Below the pieces are notes generated by a model. That model saw nothing but the letters and a program-made list of their open reading frames with translations. It ran no database searches and was not told the origin of the DNA. The position numbers and the translations under genes are program-made. A stretch of 64,000 nucleotides of DNA from Terriglobia bacterium (lineage in GTDB: Bacteria; Acidobacteriota; Terriglobia; JAJPHL01), in assembly GCA_021325275.1 (NCBI GenBank), contig JAJPHL010000002.1, positions 124,001 through 188,000 of the forward strand, written 5' to 3'. Below, piece by piece: positions 38,942 through 48,152 of this stretch (positions are counted from its first letter, which is position 1; the number at the start of each line of letters is the position of its first letter).

Positions 38942-40401
38942 CCCGCGTCCTGGCGTTCGTGCTCCCGCTCGCGGCGGTCGCCGCGCGCGCGCAAGACACG
39001 CCCGATCCGATGCTCGGCACCGTGCCGTTCGAGCGTTGGATGATCGCCGGCGACCACACCCAGATTCCCTGGAAAGTCACCGTATCGCCCGCCACGCTCG
39101 ACAATCATCAGCGTTTGAAGGTCACCATCGGCATCGCCGTCGAGGGAAAAGAAATCGTCAAGCGCGCGCGCGGACAATTCCGCATTCTCCTGCAATTCAA
39201 CGATGAACAAGGCGGCGTCTACGAAGATCACGGAATCCTGGAACTGAAGGACGTAACCGCGCGGGTGCGCTCGCAAGGTTTTTACTACACGCATTCGGCG
39301 TTCCTGCGCCCCGGCGACTATCGTGTGGGGATCGCGCTGGTGGACACCGCCACGCGCGAGCACAGCTTCGCGCGCCGCACGATTCACGTGGACGAAATCA
39401 AGGACGATCCGTTGCCGCTGGCGTGGAACGCGATCGCGCCAGTGGAGATTCTGGCGCACGACGATGCGCCGGAGGCGTGGTATCTGCCCTATGTCGCGGG
39501 ACGCCTGTCGCTCTCACTGAGCACGGCGCGTTTGATGCGCCTCGACTTGCTGATGAATCTTCCGGCGGAAGACGCCAGCGCCACGCTCTATCGCAACAGC
39601 ATGGGCGCGTTGTTGCCGGCGTTCAAGGCCCTCTATCAACTGGGCGGACAAACCGCGCTGGTGAACGCCGCGGTGCTCGACCTGACGCGCCAGCGTGTGA
39701 GCTTCGAGCAAGCGCAGGGACGCGATCTCGACTGGACGTCGCTGAAGAATTCGCTGGGACTCGCGAATCCCAACGTAATCGACGTGCATTCGCTCGGGAA
39801 TCGCGGGAAGAGTGTGGAGTTTTTTCTCTCGGAGATCAACCGCCGCATGGACGCGGGCGTGAAATGGCGGAGTGAAACGCATCCGCGCGCGGAAATCTCC
39901 AAGGCCGCCGACACCGGCGAGGAAGCGAAGCCGCCGCGCGAAGCCGGGAACGCCGTGGTTATTCTCTCGGGACCGATGATGTTCCCCAAGGGTACCGAGA
40001 TGCATCAGATTCAGCCGGAGGAAGGCGCCGATTGTCCCGTGTTCTACATCCGCTATCACACCCCGCTGGAGCGGCGCGTGGTGCAGTATCTCACCACGAT
40101 GCCGGCGAACATGAACAATCGCACGGTGGGACCGCCCGTGAAGGGGCGCAGCAGCGGCGCCGTGCAGTCGACGCCGCAAGCCACCACGGTGACGGCCACG
40201 GCCGTCGATCCGTTTTCACCCGAGGAAGCCGACGCGCTGGAGAACACGCTGAAGCCTCTGCATCCGAAATTGTTCGACGTGACGACGCCGGAGGAATTTC
40301 GCAAGGCGTTGGCGGAAATTATCGATCAACTGGGCCGCAGTAGCGACGGCAGCGCGCACCCGGCGAGCCGCGCCCAGAGTTCCCCGACTCCACAGCCATG
40401 A
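38893..40401 (+). CDS. hypothetical secreted acidobacterial protein
   Basis: Up to 502 residues; the only plausible start in frame is ATG 38893, which overlaps the bifunctional nuclease gene by 49 bases. A basic stretch is followed by a signal-like segment (VLAFVLPLAAVAARAQ, about 19-34). The first half resembles Ig-like or VWA-associated acidobacterial proteins (GQFRILLQFNDEQGG, RPGDYRVGIALVDTATRE); the second half has DASATLYRNSMGALLPAFKA and SVEFFLSEINRRMD. The C-terminal tail (about 400-502) is low-complexity. Function unknown, with probable export. Confidence 0.75.
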   Translation: MAGESSRRGHGPLQDVARVLAFVLPLAAVAARAQDTPDPMLGTVPFERWMIAGDHTQIPWKVTVSPATLDNHQRLKVTIGIAVEGKEIVKRARGQFRILLQFNDEQGGVYEDHGILELKDVTARVRSQGFYYTHSAFLRPGDYRVGIALVDTATREHSFARRTIHVDEIKDDPLPLAWNAIAPVEILAHDDAPEAWYLPYVAGRLSLSLSTARLMRLDLLMNLPAEDASATLYRNSMGALLPAFKALYQLGGQTALVNAAVLDLTRQRVSFEQAQGRDLDWTSLKNSLGLANPNVIDVHSLGNRGKSVEFFLSEINRRMDAGVKWRSETHPRAEISKAADTGEEAKPPREAGNAVVILSGPMMFPKGTEMHQIQPEEGADCPVFYIRYHTPLERRVVQYLTTMPANMNNRTVGPPVKGRSSGAVQSTPQATTVTATAVDPFSPEEADALENTLKPLHPKLFDVTTPEEFRKALAEIIDQLGRSSDGSAHPASRAQSSPTPQP

Positions 40402-40454
40402 ACGCGGCCGGTGACCGCTTTTGAACAGCGGCCGGAAATGTGCTTCACTAAAAT

Positions 40455-43430
40455 ATGCCCATGCGCTTTGCCGGCAAAATCGCTTCAGCCATCGCCGCAT
40501 TCGCGGCCGTGATTCTGTTCACGGGTGCGGCCGTTGCACAACGACGCCCGGCACTAGTGACGCTGCGCACGCCGTGCTTGATCGAATACCTGAACGCGAA
40601 CGAACCCGCCGCGCGCCAAGATGAAGGCGCACGCACGCAGCGCATTCGCCAGCGGATGCTGTCGAACGAAGGCGACCAGTATCGCGCGTCACTGCGCGCC
40701 GCGAAGGCGCCGTTTGTTGAAACCATGCGCCAGCGCGGAATCACCGTCAACTCCCAAACCGAAACCGTGCTGAACGCGATCACCATCGAAGCCACCGACG
40801 ACGACCTGGCATGGCTCCGCGCGCAACCCGGTGTGGCGTCGGCGGAATACGCGATGGAAATGCGCGCGGCCCTCGATGCCGCCACGAAACTCACGGGCGC
40901 GGCGCAAGTGTGGACGCAACTCGGCGGCGCTTCGCAAACCGGCCGGGGCATCAAGGTCGCGATGGTCGATTCCGGCATCGACATTACCAATCCCATGTTC
41001 AACGACTCGGGATTCAGCGCCCCCGCGGGATTTCCCAAGGGTGACGACGCCACGGCCATCGCCAACTACACCAACGACAAAGTGATTGTGGCGAAGAATT
41101 TCGTGATCTGCTCGCAGGACAGCTCGTGCAATCCCACATTCGATAACACTCCCGCTGACGGATACGGTCACGGCAGCCACACGGCGTCGATTGTGGGAGG
41201 CAATTGCGTCACGTCGCCGGCCAACACGACGATCTGTGGAACGGCCCCTGGCGTGTTCCTGGGCAACTACAAAGTTTTCGATACCACCAACAGCTACTCG
41301 ACGAGCAATTGGGTGCTGAACGCGATGGATGCCGCCGTCCTCGACGGCATGGACGTGATCAATTTCAGCGGAGGGAGCTCGCACACCGCGGGATTTACGC
41401 CCACCACCGCGCAGCTCTACACGCCGATCCACAACGCGGTGGCGGCCGGCGTGCCCGTGGCGGTCTGCGCGGGGAATTGCGGACCGAACGGCGCGCCTAG
41501 CGAGTGCGTTTCGTTCGGCGACAGTTCGATGTGGGCGCCGGCGGTCTCGCCCGATGCGATCAGCGTGGGCGCAAGCACCAATTCGCACGTGTTCGCGATG
41601 CTCGGTAAACTGCAAGTGTCCTCGCCCGTTTCGCTGGCCATCAATGCCAATCCCGGATCGTCGCCGGTCCTCCAGACCGCCATCGGACCCGCGACGCTGG
41701 CGAGCGTGTCGGGCATCGACTCCACGAAATTGTTGTGCAGCCCCGCGCCGGCCGGAAGCCTCGCGGGAAAAATCGCGCTGGTCATGCGCGGCACGTGTGC
41801 GTTCACAACCAAAGTGAACGATGCCGCGGCGGGCGGCGCCATCGCCGTGGTCATTTACGACAGCTCGGTCGAATCGTTGGCGTTCTTCGGCCTCAGCACC
41901 AGCGGAGCGCAGATTGCTTCGGCGGGGATCACGCAATCCGACGGGCAGAATCTCGAGTCGTTGATTGCAAGTTCCGGTAGTGTGCAGGTTCAGTTGTTCC
42001 CCGCCGCGCCGAGCTTTGCGCCGCAAACCGCCGACTTGGTGTCGAGCTACTCGAGCCGCGGACCGAATCTCGATTACACCGTGAAACCGGACGTGCTGGC
42101 GCCCGGCGACGTTTACGCCGCGACGCAAACCCTGAACAGCGCGGCCGGCACGGTCTTCGATCCGTCGCATTTCAATTACGGCGACGGCACCAGTTATGCC
42201 ACTCCGCAAGTGGCGGGCGCGGCGGCCATTCTCAAGCAACAACGCCCCGCGCTTACGGCGCACGACATCAAGAGCGCGCTCGTGAACACCGCCGCCGCGA
42301 TCACCGCGACACAAGACGGATCGCCCGCCGGCGTGATGCAAACCGGCGCGGGCCGCTTGAATATTCCGGCGGCGCTCGCAACGACGCTCACTTCCGATCC
42401 GGTCTCGATTAGCTTTGGTCTCCTGACGAGTCTCGGGAGCACCGCTTCGGCGTCGGTGACGCTGAAAGGCGTGGGCACGCAATCGGAAACGTTCAAGCTT
42501 TCGGTGGCGCCGGTGGTTTCCGATCCGCGCGTTTCGGTAACGCCGGGTTCGTCGACCATCACGGTTTCGCCGGGGCAGACTGTATCGGTCCTCGTGAACT
42601 TCAGCGCGCCGGCCGGCGTCACCGGCGTATACGAAGGTTTTGTGATCGTGGCGAGCCAAACGGGCTCGACGTCGCTGCGCATTCCGTATTGGGCGTTGCT
42701 CGGCGCGCCGTCCGTGCCCGCGGGAAGTCTCGTGGACGGCGCCGCCTTCGCCGGTTCGGTGGCGCCCGGCGGAATCGCGTCGCTGTTTGGATCGAATCTA
42801 GGCGGCGATCCCGCGCTCGCCTCGGCTTTGCCGTTGACTACGAATCTCGCACATAGCCAGGTGTTCATTGTGCAAACGCTTTCCGGCACGACCACGACAA
42901 ACCCCATGCCGATTTTTTACACTTCCGGCGGACAAGTGAATTTCCAAATGCCGTACGCACTCTCTGCAACCGCGAACGCGCGAGTCTACGCGGTGGTGGA
43001 CGGCGTGAACACCGCTCCGTTGACCTTCACGCCGGCGACGGTCGCGCCACAAGTCTTCACGACAACATCCGGGAGCACGACCATTGGCGTTGTGGTGCAC
43101 GGCGTCGGCGGTGGACTCATCACCGCGTCCTCGCCGGCGGCGGCCGGGGAAGTCGTGACGATTTACGCCACCGGATTGGGCGCGGTGATACCGGCGGTGG
43201 CCACGGGCGCGGGCGCGCCATTGAGTCCGCTAGCCAACACCGCCGGCGTGACGACGGCGACAATCGGATCGAAGACCACCACTGCCAGTTTCTCGGGACT
43301 CGCGCCCGGCTTCGTCGGTTTGTATCAAGTGAACGCGGTCGTTCCGAGCGGACTTTCGTCGGGTTCGCAATCCCTGACGATTTCGGTGAGCGGCGTCGCG
43401 AGCAAATCGGTGACGACTTTCGTTCAGTAA
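40455..43430 (+). CDS. secreted subtilisin-like serine peptidase with PA and TIGR03437 domains
   Basis: 991 residues. Signal peptide about 1-28. The S8 triad is complete: D172 in AMVDSGID, H239 in GYGHGSHTA, S580 in GDGTSYATP. A propeptide-like inhibitor region (about 35-130) precedes it and a PA insert lies around 395-520. The Fn3-like stretch and the TIGR03437 domain (SVPAGSLVDGAAFAGSVAPG to GLYQVNAVVPSGLS) end the protein. The C-terminal domain is the same kind as in the NHL protein at 12299-17149. It should be an extracellular endopeptidase, feeding the exopeptidases encoded elsewhere in the window. Confidence 0.93.
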   Translation: MPMRFAGKIASAIAAFAAVILFTGAAVAQRRPALVTLRTPCLIEYLNANEPAARQDEGARTQRIRQRMLSNEGDQYRASLRAAKAPFVETMRQRGITVNSQTETVLNAITIEATDDDLAWLRAQPGVASAEYAMEMRAALDAATKLTGAAQVWTQLGGASQTGRGIKVAMVDSGIDITNPMFNDSGFSAPAGFPKGDDATAIANYTNDKVIVAKNFVICSQDSSCNPTFDNTPADGYGHGSHTASIVGGNCVTSPANTTICGTAPGVFLGNYKVFDTTNSYSTSNWVLNAMDAAVLDGMDVINFSGGSSHTAGFTPTTAQLYTPIHNAVAAGVPVAVCAGNCGPNGAPSECVSFGDSSMWAPAVSPDAISVGASTNSHVFAMLGKLQVSSPVSLAINANPGSSPVLQTAIGPATLASVSGIDSTKLLCSPAPAGSLAGKIALVMRGTCAFTTKVNDAAAGGAIAVVIYDSSVESLAFFGLSTSGAQIASAGITQSDGQNLESLIASSGSVQVQLFPAAPSFAPQTADLVSSYSSRGPNLDYTVKPDVLAPGDVYAATQTLNSAAGTVFDPSHFNYGDGTSYATPQVAGAAAILKQQRPALTAHDIKSALVNTAAAITATQDGSPAGVMQTGAGRLNIPAALATTLTSDPVSISFGLLTSLGSTASASVTLKGVGTQSETFKLSVAPVVSDPRVSVTPGSSTITVSPGQTVSVLVNFSAPAGVTGVYEGFVIVASQTGSTSLRIPYWALLGAPSVPAGSLVDGAAFAGSVAPGGIASLFGSNLGGDPALASALPLTTNLAHSQVFIVQTLSGTTTTNPMPIFYTSGGQVNFQMPYALSATANARVYAVVDGVNTAPLTFTPATVAPQVFTTTSGSTTIGVVVHGVGGGLITASSPAAAGEVVTIYATGLGAVIPAVATGAGAPLSPLANTAGVTTATIGSKTTTASFSGLAPGFVGLYQVNAVVPSGLSSGSQSLTISVSGVASKSVTTFVQ

Positions 43431-43504
43431 AACTTTGGGGTGTGGCGGCGGGCGCGCACGCAGGAATTCGGCTTGTGTCGCGGGAGATAGCGATTCTCGG
43501 GGTC

Positions 43505-44071
43505 GTGGCTCAATCTGAATTTGATCCCTGTGGAACTGTGAGCCAATCGTCTGCGCAGCCGCTTTGTGTCTCTTTTGTATCAGGGAATCGCTTCAGCCGC
43601 CGCGAACCACGGCTGATCCACAATCTTGCCCAATGGAAAGCCGCAGGGGTTTGTGTGAAAACTCAGCCCTGACCTGCGGCAGCAGGCGGCACAATGTTAG
43701 CCCCTGGCGAGGCGTTTGCCGAGCCTGGGGACACTGTTGTCTCGAATACGAGCCTGCAGCGCAGGCGGCACAAGCGCATCGGATGGCACTGTCGTCTGTG
43801 TCGCCAGCTGCGCAGGCTCGGCGCGCTAACGGATTACCCCAGGCTCGGCAAAAAACGCCTCGCCAGGGGCTAACATTGCGCCGCCTGCTGCCGCAGGCTC
43901 GGAGTTGCGTTGTCACACAGACTCCGCAGGGGCTAAAGCCCAGGAACAAGGGCCTGCTGGTCCAGCGGCTCGACTGAGGCTTGGCTGAAGCCGTGCCCTT
44001 GATACAAAATATACCTACGCGCAAGGGTTCGATTTCCGCAAATCCTGTGATCGGAATTCAAATTGAGCCAC
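43505..44071. repeat. 567-bp fold-back (long imperfect inverted-repeat) element
   Basis: Arms of about 226 and 235 bases around a 106-base centre. Matched blocks, outer to inner: GTGGCTCAAT-TGAATT (43505-43521 with 44055-44071, 16 of 17), TTTTGTATCA with TTCAGCC (near 43573-43597 and 43983-44009), a block around GTGTGA (43653-43658 and 43913-43918), and a nearly perfect core (43674-43730 with 43837-43896, with one mismatch and a three-base length difference). The centre itself folds weakly (GAGCCTGC-GCAGGCTC). No transposase or ORF with homology lies inside. ORFs on both strands give near-identical peptides because of the symmetry. Confidence 0.88.
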
Positions 44072-44132
44072 CATCATTTTCGGCGGCTGGTTGCTTCCTG
44101 ATTGATCCCGGGTTACGATACCCCACACGAAA

Positions 44133-45794
44133 ATGCTCGCCACCGGCCCTTGGACCCAAATCTATTTCCCCTTTGGCGCGTCGCTCTGGCCGCTCTCGAC
44201 GTTAGTGGCCGCGCTGCCGACGCTGCTGCTCTTCTACCTGCTCGCGGGACGCGGCGCGAAGCCGCATTGGTCGGCGCTCAGCGCCGGGGGACTGGCGGTG
44301 GCGATCGCCAGCGTGGTTTTTCACATGCCGTGGACGATGTCCACCGCAAGCTTTCTATTCGGTGCGGGATTTGGCGTCAAGATCGCTTGGATTGTCGTGT
44401 GTGCCGTCTACCTCTACGACGTTTCCGTCGAAACCGGGCAGTTCGAAATCATGAAAGATTCCGTCGCCGCGCTCTCCGCCGACCGCCGCCTGCAAGCGTT
44501 GCTGGTGGCCTTCGCGTTCGGCGCGTTCATTGAAGGATGCGCGGGATTCGGTTCGCCCATCGCCATCTCGGGCGCGTTCATGATCGGCCTGGGCTTCGAT
44601 CCATTTCACGCCGCGGTGCTCAACTTGATCGCCAATACCGCGCCCGTCGCGTGGGGATCGATCGGCACGCCCGTGCACACGCTCGCCGCCGTCACAGGAT
44701 TGCCGGAGTCCGACTTAAGCGCGTGCATCGGACGCATCTTGCCGATCACCGCGTTGATCGTGCCCTTCTGGATGGTCCGCGTGCTCGTGGGAAAAGATCC
44801 CTCGCCGTGGAAACGCGTGTGGGAAGTGTGGCCGGCGATCGTGACGTGCGGCGCATCGTTTGCGATCACGCAATTTCTGTGGGCGAATTACGTCGATAGC
44901 AACCTGGTGGACATCGCCGCGGCGGCGGTGTGTTTGTTCACGATGGTGGCGTTCCTGAAATTCTGGAAACCGAAATCGTCCGGCGTGTTCGACTCGCCCG
45001 CCGTACAATCGGTACCGTTCGGAAAAGCGTTTCGCTCCTGGACGCCGTTCCTGATCCTCAGCGTTTTCGTCCTGCTGTGGGGATTGCCCGCCGTAAAAAA
45101 CAAATTGAACGACAAGACCACGCCGATTTTCGACATGCCCGGCTTGCATAATCAAGTGCAGCGCGACGCCCCGGTAGTGGCGAAACCCACCAAGGAGGCC
45201 GCGCGCTTCGACGCGAATTGGCTCACGGCCACCGGAACGGCCGCGTTTCTCGCGGCGTTTCTTTCGGGACTCGTGCTCGGCTTGGGTCCCGTGAAATTGA
45301 TGCGGGTCTTTTTTCACACGCTGTATCGCATGCGTTTCGGCGTCCTCGCGATCACCGCGATGTTGGGACTCGGCTACGTCACGCGATACTCCGGCATGGA
45401 CGCCGTGCTTGGACTCGCGTTCACGCATGCCGGATGGTTCTATCCATTTTTCGGCACGTTCCTGGGATGGCTCGGTGTGGCGCTCACCGGCAGCGACACG
45501 GCGTCAAACGCGCTCTTCGGCAGTTTGCAGCGGATCACCGCGCAACAATTGCGCATCGATCCCATCCTGATGGGCGCGGCCAACAGCGCCGGCGGCGTAA
45601 TGGGAAAGATGGTCGACGCGCAATCGATCGTGGTGGCCACGGCGGCCACGCGACAATTCGGACAAGAGGGCCGCATCTTGCGCGCGCTGGTGTGGCACAG
45701 CTTAGCGCTGGCGTCGATTGTCGGCGTGATCGTGATGATTTACGCGTACGCGCTTGGCACGTTGGTGCCGCACGGACTCACCTTCGTCAAGTGA
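44133..45794 (+). CDS. L-lactate permease family transporter
   Basis: 553 residues, normal for the LctP/LldP family, with about 12-14 hydrophobic helices. Family signatures: PLSTLVAALPTLLLFYLL near the start, FGSPIAISGAFMIGLGFDP, NTAPVAWGSIGTPV, VTRYSGMDAVLGLAF and FLGWLGVALTGSDTASNALFG. It imports L-lactate (or glycolate) with protons across the inner membrane. No lactate dehydrogenase operon is adjacent. The last 33 bases (45762-45794, LVPHGLTFVK and stop) recur in a diverged copy at 47173-47205. Confidence 0.93.
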   Translation: MLATGPWTQIYFPFGASLWPLSTLVAALPTLLLFYLLAGRGAKPHWSALSAGGLAVAIASVVFHMPWTMSTASFLFGAGFGVKIAWIVVCAVYLYDVSVETGQFEIMKDSVAALSADRRLQALLVAFAFGAFIEGCAGFGSPIAISGAFMIGLGFDPFHAAVLNLIANTAPVAWGSIGTPVHTLAAVTGLPESDLSACIGRILPITALIVPFWMVRVLVGKDPSPWKRVWEVWPAIVTCGASFAITQFLWANYVDSNLVDIAAAAVCLFTMVAFLKFWKPKSSGVFDSPAVQSVPFGKAFRSWTPFLILSVFVLLWGLPAVKNKLNDKTTPIFDMPGLHNQVQRDAPVVAKPTKEAARFDANWLTATGTAAFLAAFLSGLVLGLGPVKLMRVFFHTLYRMRFGVLAITAMLGLGYVTRYSGMDAVLGLAFTHAGWFYPFFGTFLGWLGVALTGSDTASNALFGSLQRITAQQLRIDPILMGAANSAGGVMGKMVDAQSIVVATAATRQFGQEGRILRALVWHSLALASIVGVIVMIYAYALGTLVPHGLTFVK

Positions 45795-45955
45795 GCGGCG
45801 ATCGTCATGGGGCGGCGGAGCCTCGGGCCTTGCTTGTGAACTATCCACGCCTTTCAAGCTGGCCGTGTTTTCGACTTTCATGAAATTCCTCTTTTTTCCG
45901 GTTGCCTCCAAAATGAATTAGTGTATGCTTTCCCTGAATTATCCGGAGGATTTAA

Positions 45956-45988
45956 CGAGGTTTCGGTTTGTAAACCGGAAAATGCCTC
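45956..45988 (+). promoter_or_regulatory. palindrome upstream of the M91-like gene
   Basis: GGTTT-GT-AAACC at 45965-45976 is embedded in weaker outer arms GAGG and CCTC. It lies about 20-50 bases before the gene start and could be an operator or leader hairpin. ATCCGGAGG just before it may serve as an earlier ribosome-binding site. Confidence 0.35.
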
Positions 45989-46004
45989 ATACTGGAGATC
46001 GTTT

Positions 46005-46580
46005 ATGCATCGATACATCCTCGCCGCTTTGCTGTCGCTTGCCACTGGCGGGAAGGCGTGGGCGGTCGTTGTCATTGATAGCCAAGGAGACGCCAACTTT
46101 CGGGGCCAGGTGATGGCCTGTTTCGAGCGCTTCAGCGGAGCCGGTGGAGACGCGGCGAGTATCCTGGACCAGTTGAATCAGCCTTCTCCGCAGTCGCATC
46201 GCATTACGATTGAACCCACAGCCGACACGGTGAATCACACGACGCCGGCGGGCGATGGCGCAAATTTCACGCCGGGTACCGGCCCCGGGCCCGGATCGGA
46301 CGCAACGATCGAATGGAATCCCACGAACGTCACTCCGTACGCCGATGGTACGCCGCGAGATCCCTGTGCGAGCCTTTTGCACGAAATGAAGCACGCGTTG
46401 GATGACGACAAGGGACAACGGAACCGTAACTTGTACGCACCTTCGCCCCTTCCTGGCTCTGGAATTCCGATTGTCGAGGTCGATGGATGCCGGGAAGAGA
46501 ATAAATACCGGAAGAAGGTAGGTTTGCCTCAGCGGCATAAATATGGGACGCACGATCTTCCGCCTGACGCTGTTTTCTAG
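46005..46580 (+). CDS. secreted M91-like zinc metallopeptidase
   Basis: 191 residues from the ATG at 46005 (GGAGATC upstream). Signal peptide about 1-20 (LAALLSLATGGKAWA). The middle is a beta-rich Thr/Pro/Gly region. LLHEMKHALDD holds an HExxH zinc motif (residues about 124-128), followed about 30 residues later by EVDGCREENKYRKKVGLP, whose E-x-x-C/A and ENKYR-GLP pattern matches the M91 (NleD-like) metallopeptidase domain used by effector toxins. As a stand-alone secreted enzyme it could be an effector or an environmental protease. The next gene, 9 bases on, is probably its partner. Confidence 0.65.
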   Translation: MHRYILAALLSLATGGKAWAVVVIDSQGDANFRGQVMACFERFSGAGGDAASILDQLNQPSPQSHRITIEPTADTVNHTTPAGDGANFTPGTGPGPGSDATIEWNPTNVTPYADGTPRDPCASLLHEMKHALDDDKGQRNRNLYAPSPLPGSGIPIVEVDGCREENKYRKKVGLPQRHKYGTHDLPPDAVF

Positions 46581-46589
46581 GAGGCAGTT

Positions 46590-47153
46590 ATGCAAATTTT
46601 GTCTGGGCGGTTTTTAGGAAGACTGACTTGCTTGGCAGCCGTTTTCCTTGCCGCAGCTTCTTCTATGAGCGGTCAAGTGATGTTTAGCGCAGTTGCCTCG
46701 AAGGCCGTGTTTGCTCCCGGGGAGCGAATCGCGATACGCTTGACCCTCCGGAATCAGGGGAAGAAACAGGTTTTGATCAGCGATCTGACGCTCGGAACGG
46801 TCACGGTGACTTCATTTCAGCGCGACGGAAAGAACATCGCCGGCCGTAAGACGGAGATTAACTTGGACGACGAACTGGGCGCTGCGCTGATCCGCAGTCT
46901 AAAGCCGTTAACGACGAATCAGAGCATCACCGCGGACTGGCGTAGCATGACTGATCCCAAGTTAGCGGGTCAAGCACTACAAACGGCTCAGTACGTACAG
47001 AGTGGTCTACCGATTGGGACGCTATACCCGGCCAATGTTCCTGGAGTTTATCGTGTTTCGATCCAGTATCATTTACCGGCAGTCCCGGGAGCGCCGGCCA
47101 CCGCGTTCTCCGGCAAGACAAACGTAGCGAGCTTCCAGTTTCAAATCAAATAA
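46590..47153 (+). CDS. hypothetical secreted protein paired with the M91-like peptidase
   Basis: 187 residues with TAGGAGG upstream of the ATG, beginning 9 bases after the peptidase stop. Signal peptide about 1-28, then an Ig-like beta domain: FSAVASKAVFAPGERIAIRLTLRNQGKKQV, a form shared with BsuPI-like or transglutaminase-associated folds, and a C-terminal VPGVYRVSIQYHLP strand. No catalytic motif. The position and secretion suggest an inhibitor, chaperone or co-effector of the peptidase, which is inference. The codon choice (more A/T at third positions) looks different from the neighbours. Confidence 0.65.
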   Translation: MQILSGRFLGRLTCLAAVFLAAASSMSGQVMFSAVASKAVFAPGERIAIRLTLRNQGKKQVLISDLTLGTVTVTSFQRDGKNIAGRKTEINLDDELGAALIRSLKPLTTNQSITADWRSMTDPKLAGQALQTAQYVQSGLPIGTLYPANVPGVYRVSIQYHLPAVPGAPATAFSGKTNVASFQFQIK

Positions 47154-47172
47154 TTGAGACGACATTCGGCGG

Positions 47173-47205
47173 CTGGTGCCGCACGGGTTGACGTTCGTGA
47201 AGTAA
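47173..47205 (+). pseudogene. fragment duplicating the 3' end of the lactate permease gene
   Basis: Eleven codons read LVPHGLTFVK and stop (TAA), identical in protein to the end of the permease at 45762-45794. At DNA level 26 of 33 bases agree and the differences are mostly synonymous, so it is a diverged copy and not a recent duplication. Upstream codons do not continue the match. It bounds the M91 cassette on its right side, like a regenerated or displaced gene end. Confidence 0.65.
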
Positions 47206-47214
47206 TTGCGCCCT

Positions 47215-48099
47215 TCAGCGTTTGCGTTGCAGGATCCGCCACAGATTGCCCGAGAAAATCGCTTCCTGCGAGGCGCTCGGTACGTCGCAACCTTTTAGCA
47301 TTTCACGATAGCGGGCGCGCTCCTGATCGAAGCCCTCCAGAGTGTCGCTGTTAATGTCGGAGCCGAAGACCAGCTTTTCGAAAGCATTCGGCGCCGGTCC
47401 CGGGCCGGCGAGACCTTGGACGCCCGACCACCAAAAGACGGATTTGAAAAACTTATAGTCGTCGCTTTTCTTCTGGAGCGTCGAGCCGCTCACATCGAAG
47501 TAGAGATTGGGATTCCAACGGGCCAGCTCGGCGGCCCACGCGTAGTCGGGATTCCCGAGATGCGCGCCGATGACGATGGTTTTCGGATATTTGCGCGCGA
47601 TCAAATCGAGCGTGGTCACGCGCAAGCGCGCCGAACTGAATGAACTCGGAATGTTTGGGTTCTCGCGGAGAAGAACGCCGGTGTGAAACAACAGGATCAT
47701 TCCGTACTTGTCGGCGCGTTCGTAGATGGGCCAATAGCTCGGATCGTCGAGATCCTTCAGCGATTTTGTCAATTCGCCGAGCCCGCGAAATCCGGCGGCT
47801 TGAAACCGATCGACCTGCTCGAGCGCGTGCGGATCGTCGAGGCTGATCTCTCCGAAACCGATCAAGCGCTGCGGATGTTTCTGAATGAACGCGCGCACCA
47901 CCGCCATTTCGGAAGGCGGCGTGAGGACGAACGCCATTCCGTTCACCGAATCCATTTTCGCGGCGAGCTTTTCGAGAAAGGCCGGATTGCCTTTGTAGTG
48001 CACGTGGCAATCGATAATCTCAGGCGGCGCGCCCCGCGCCCAACGCGCCCATCCCAAGACCGCGGCCAGAACGACCAGCAGTCCAAAGTACCGCCTCAT
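47215..48099 (-). CDS. exported amidohydrolase (PF04909, TIM-barrel metal-dependent hydrolase)
   Basis: 294 residues. A signal peptide or anchor (about 1-24) precedes IIDCHVHYKGN, the N-terminal HxH metal motif. Other metal and catalytic sites: LFHTGVL (His), GAHLGNPD (His) and FGSDIN (Asp), as in the amidohydrolase-2 family of decarboxylases and hydrolases. The substrate is unknown; export suggests an extracytoplasmic or lipid-linked aromatic or lactone substrate. It is followed on the same strand by nothing else; the convergent M91 cassette ends just 10 bases beyond. Confidence 0.85.
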   Translation of the reverse strand: MRRYFGLLVVLAAVLGWARWARGAPPEIIDCHVHYKGNPAFLEKLAAKMDSVNGMAFVLTPPSEMAVVRAFIQKHPQRLIGFGEISLDDPHALEQVDRFQAAGFRGLGELTKSLKDLDDPSYWPIYERADKYGMILLFHTGVLLRENPNIPSSFSSARLRVTTLDLIARKYPKTIVIGAHLGNPDYAWAAELARWNPNLYFDVSGSTLQKKSDDYKFFKSVFWWSGVQGLAGPGPAPNAFEKLVFGSDINSDTLEGFDQERARYREMLKGCDVPSASQEAIFSGNLWRILQRKR

Positions 48100-48152
48100 G
48101 TTTCGCCTCGTTTCGCCCCTACTGCTTTTGGCGCGTTACAGGTTAACAGGAA

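Noticed and set aside
43564..44024. ORFs of 137 and 143 codons on opposite strands, looking similar to each other
   Set aside because: Their similarity comes from the inverted-repeat symmetry, not from a protein family; Arg-rich and low-complexity.
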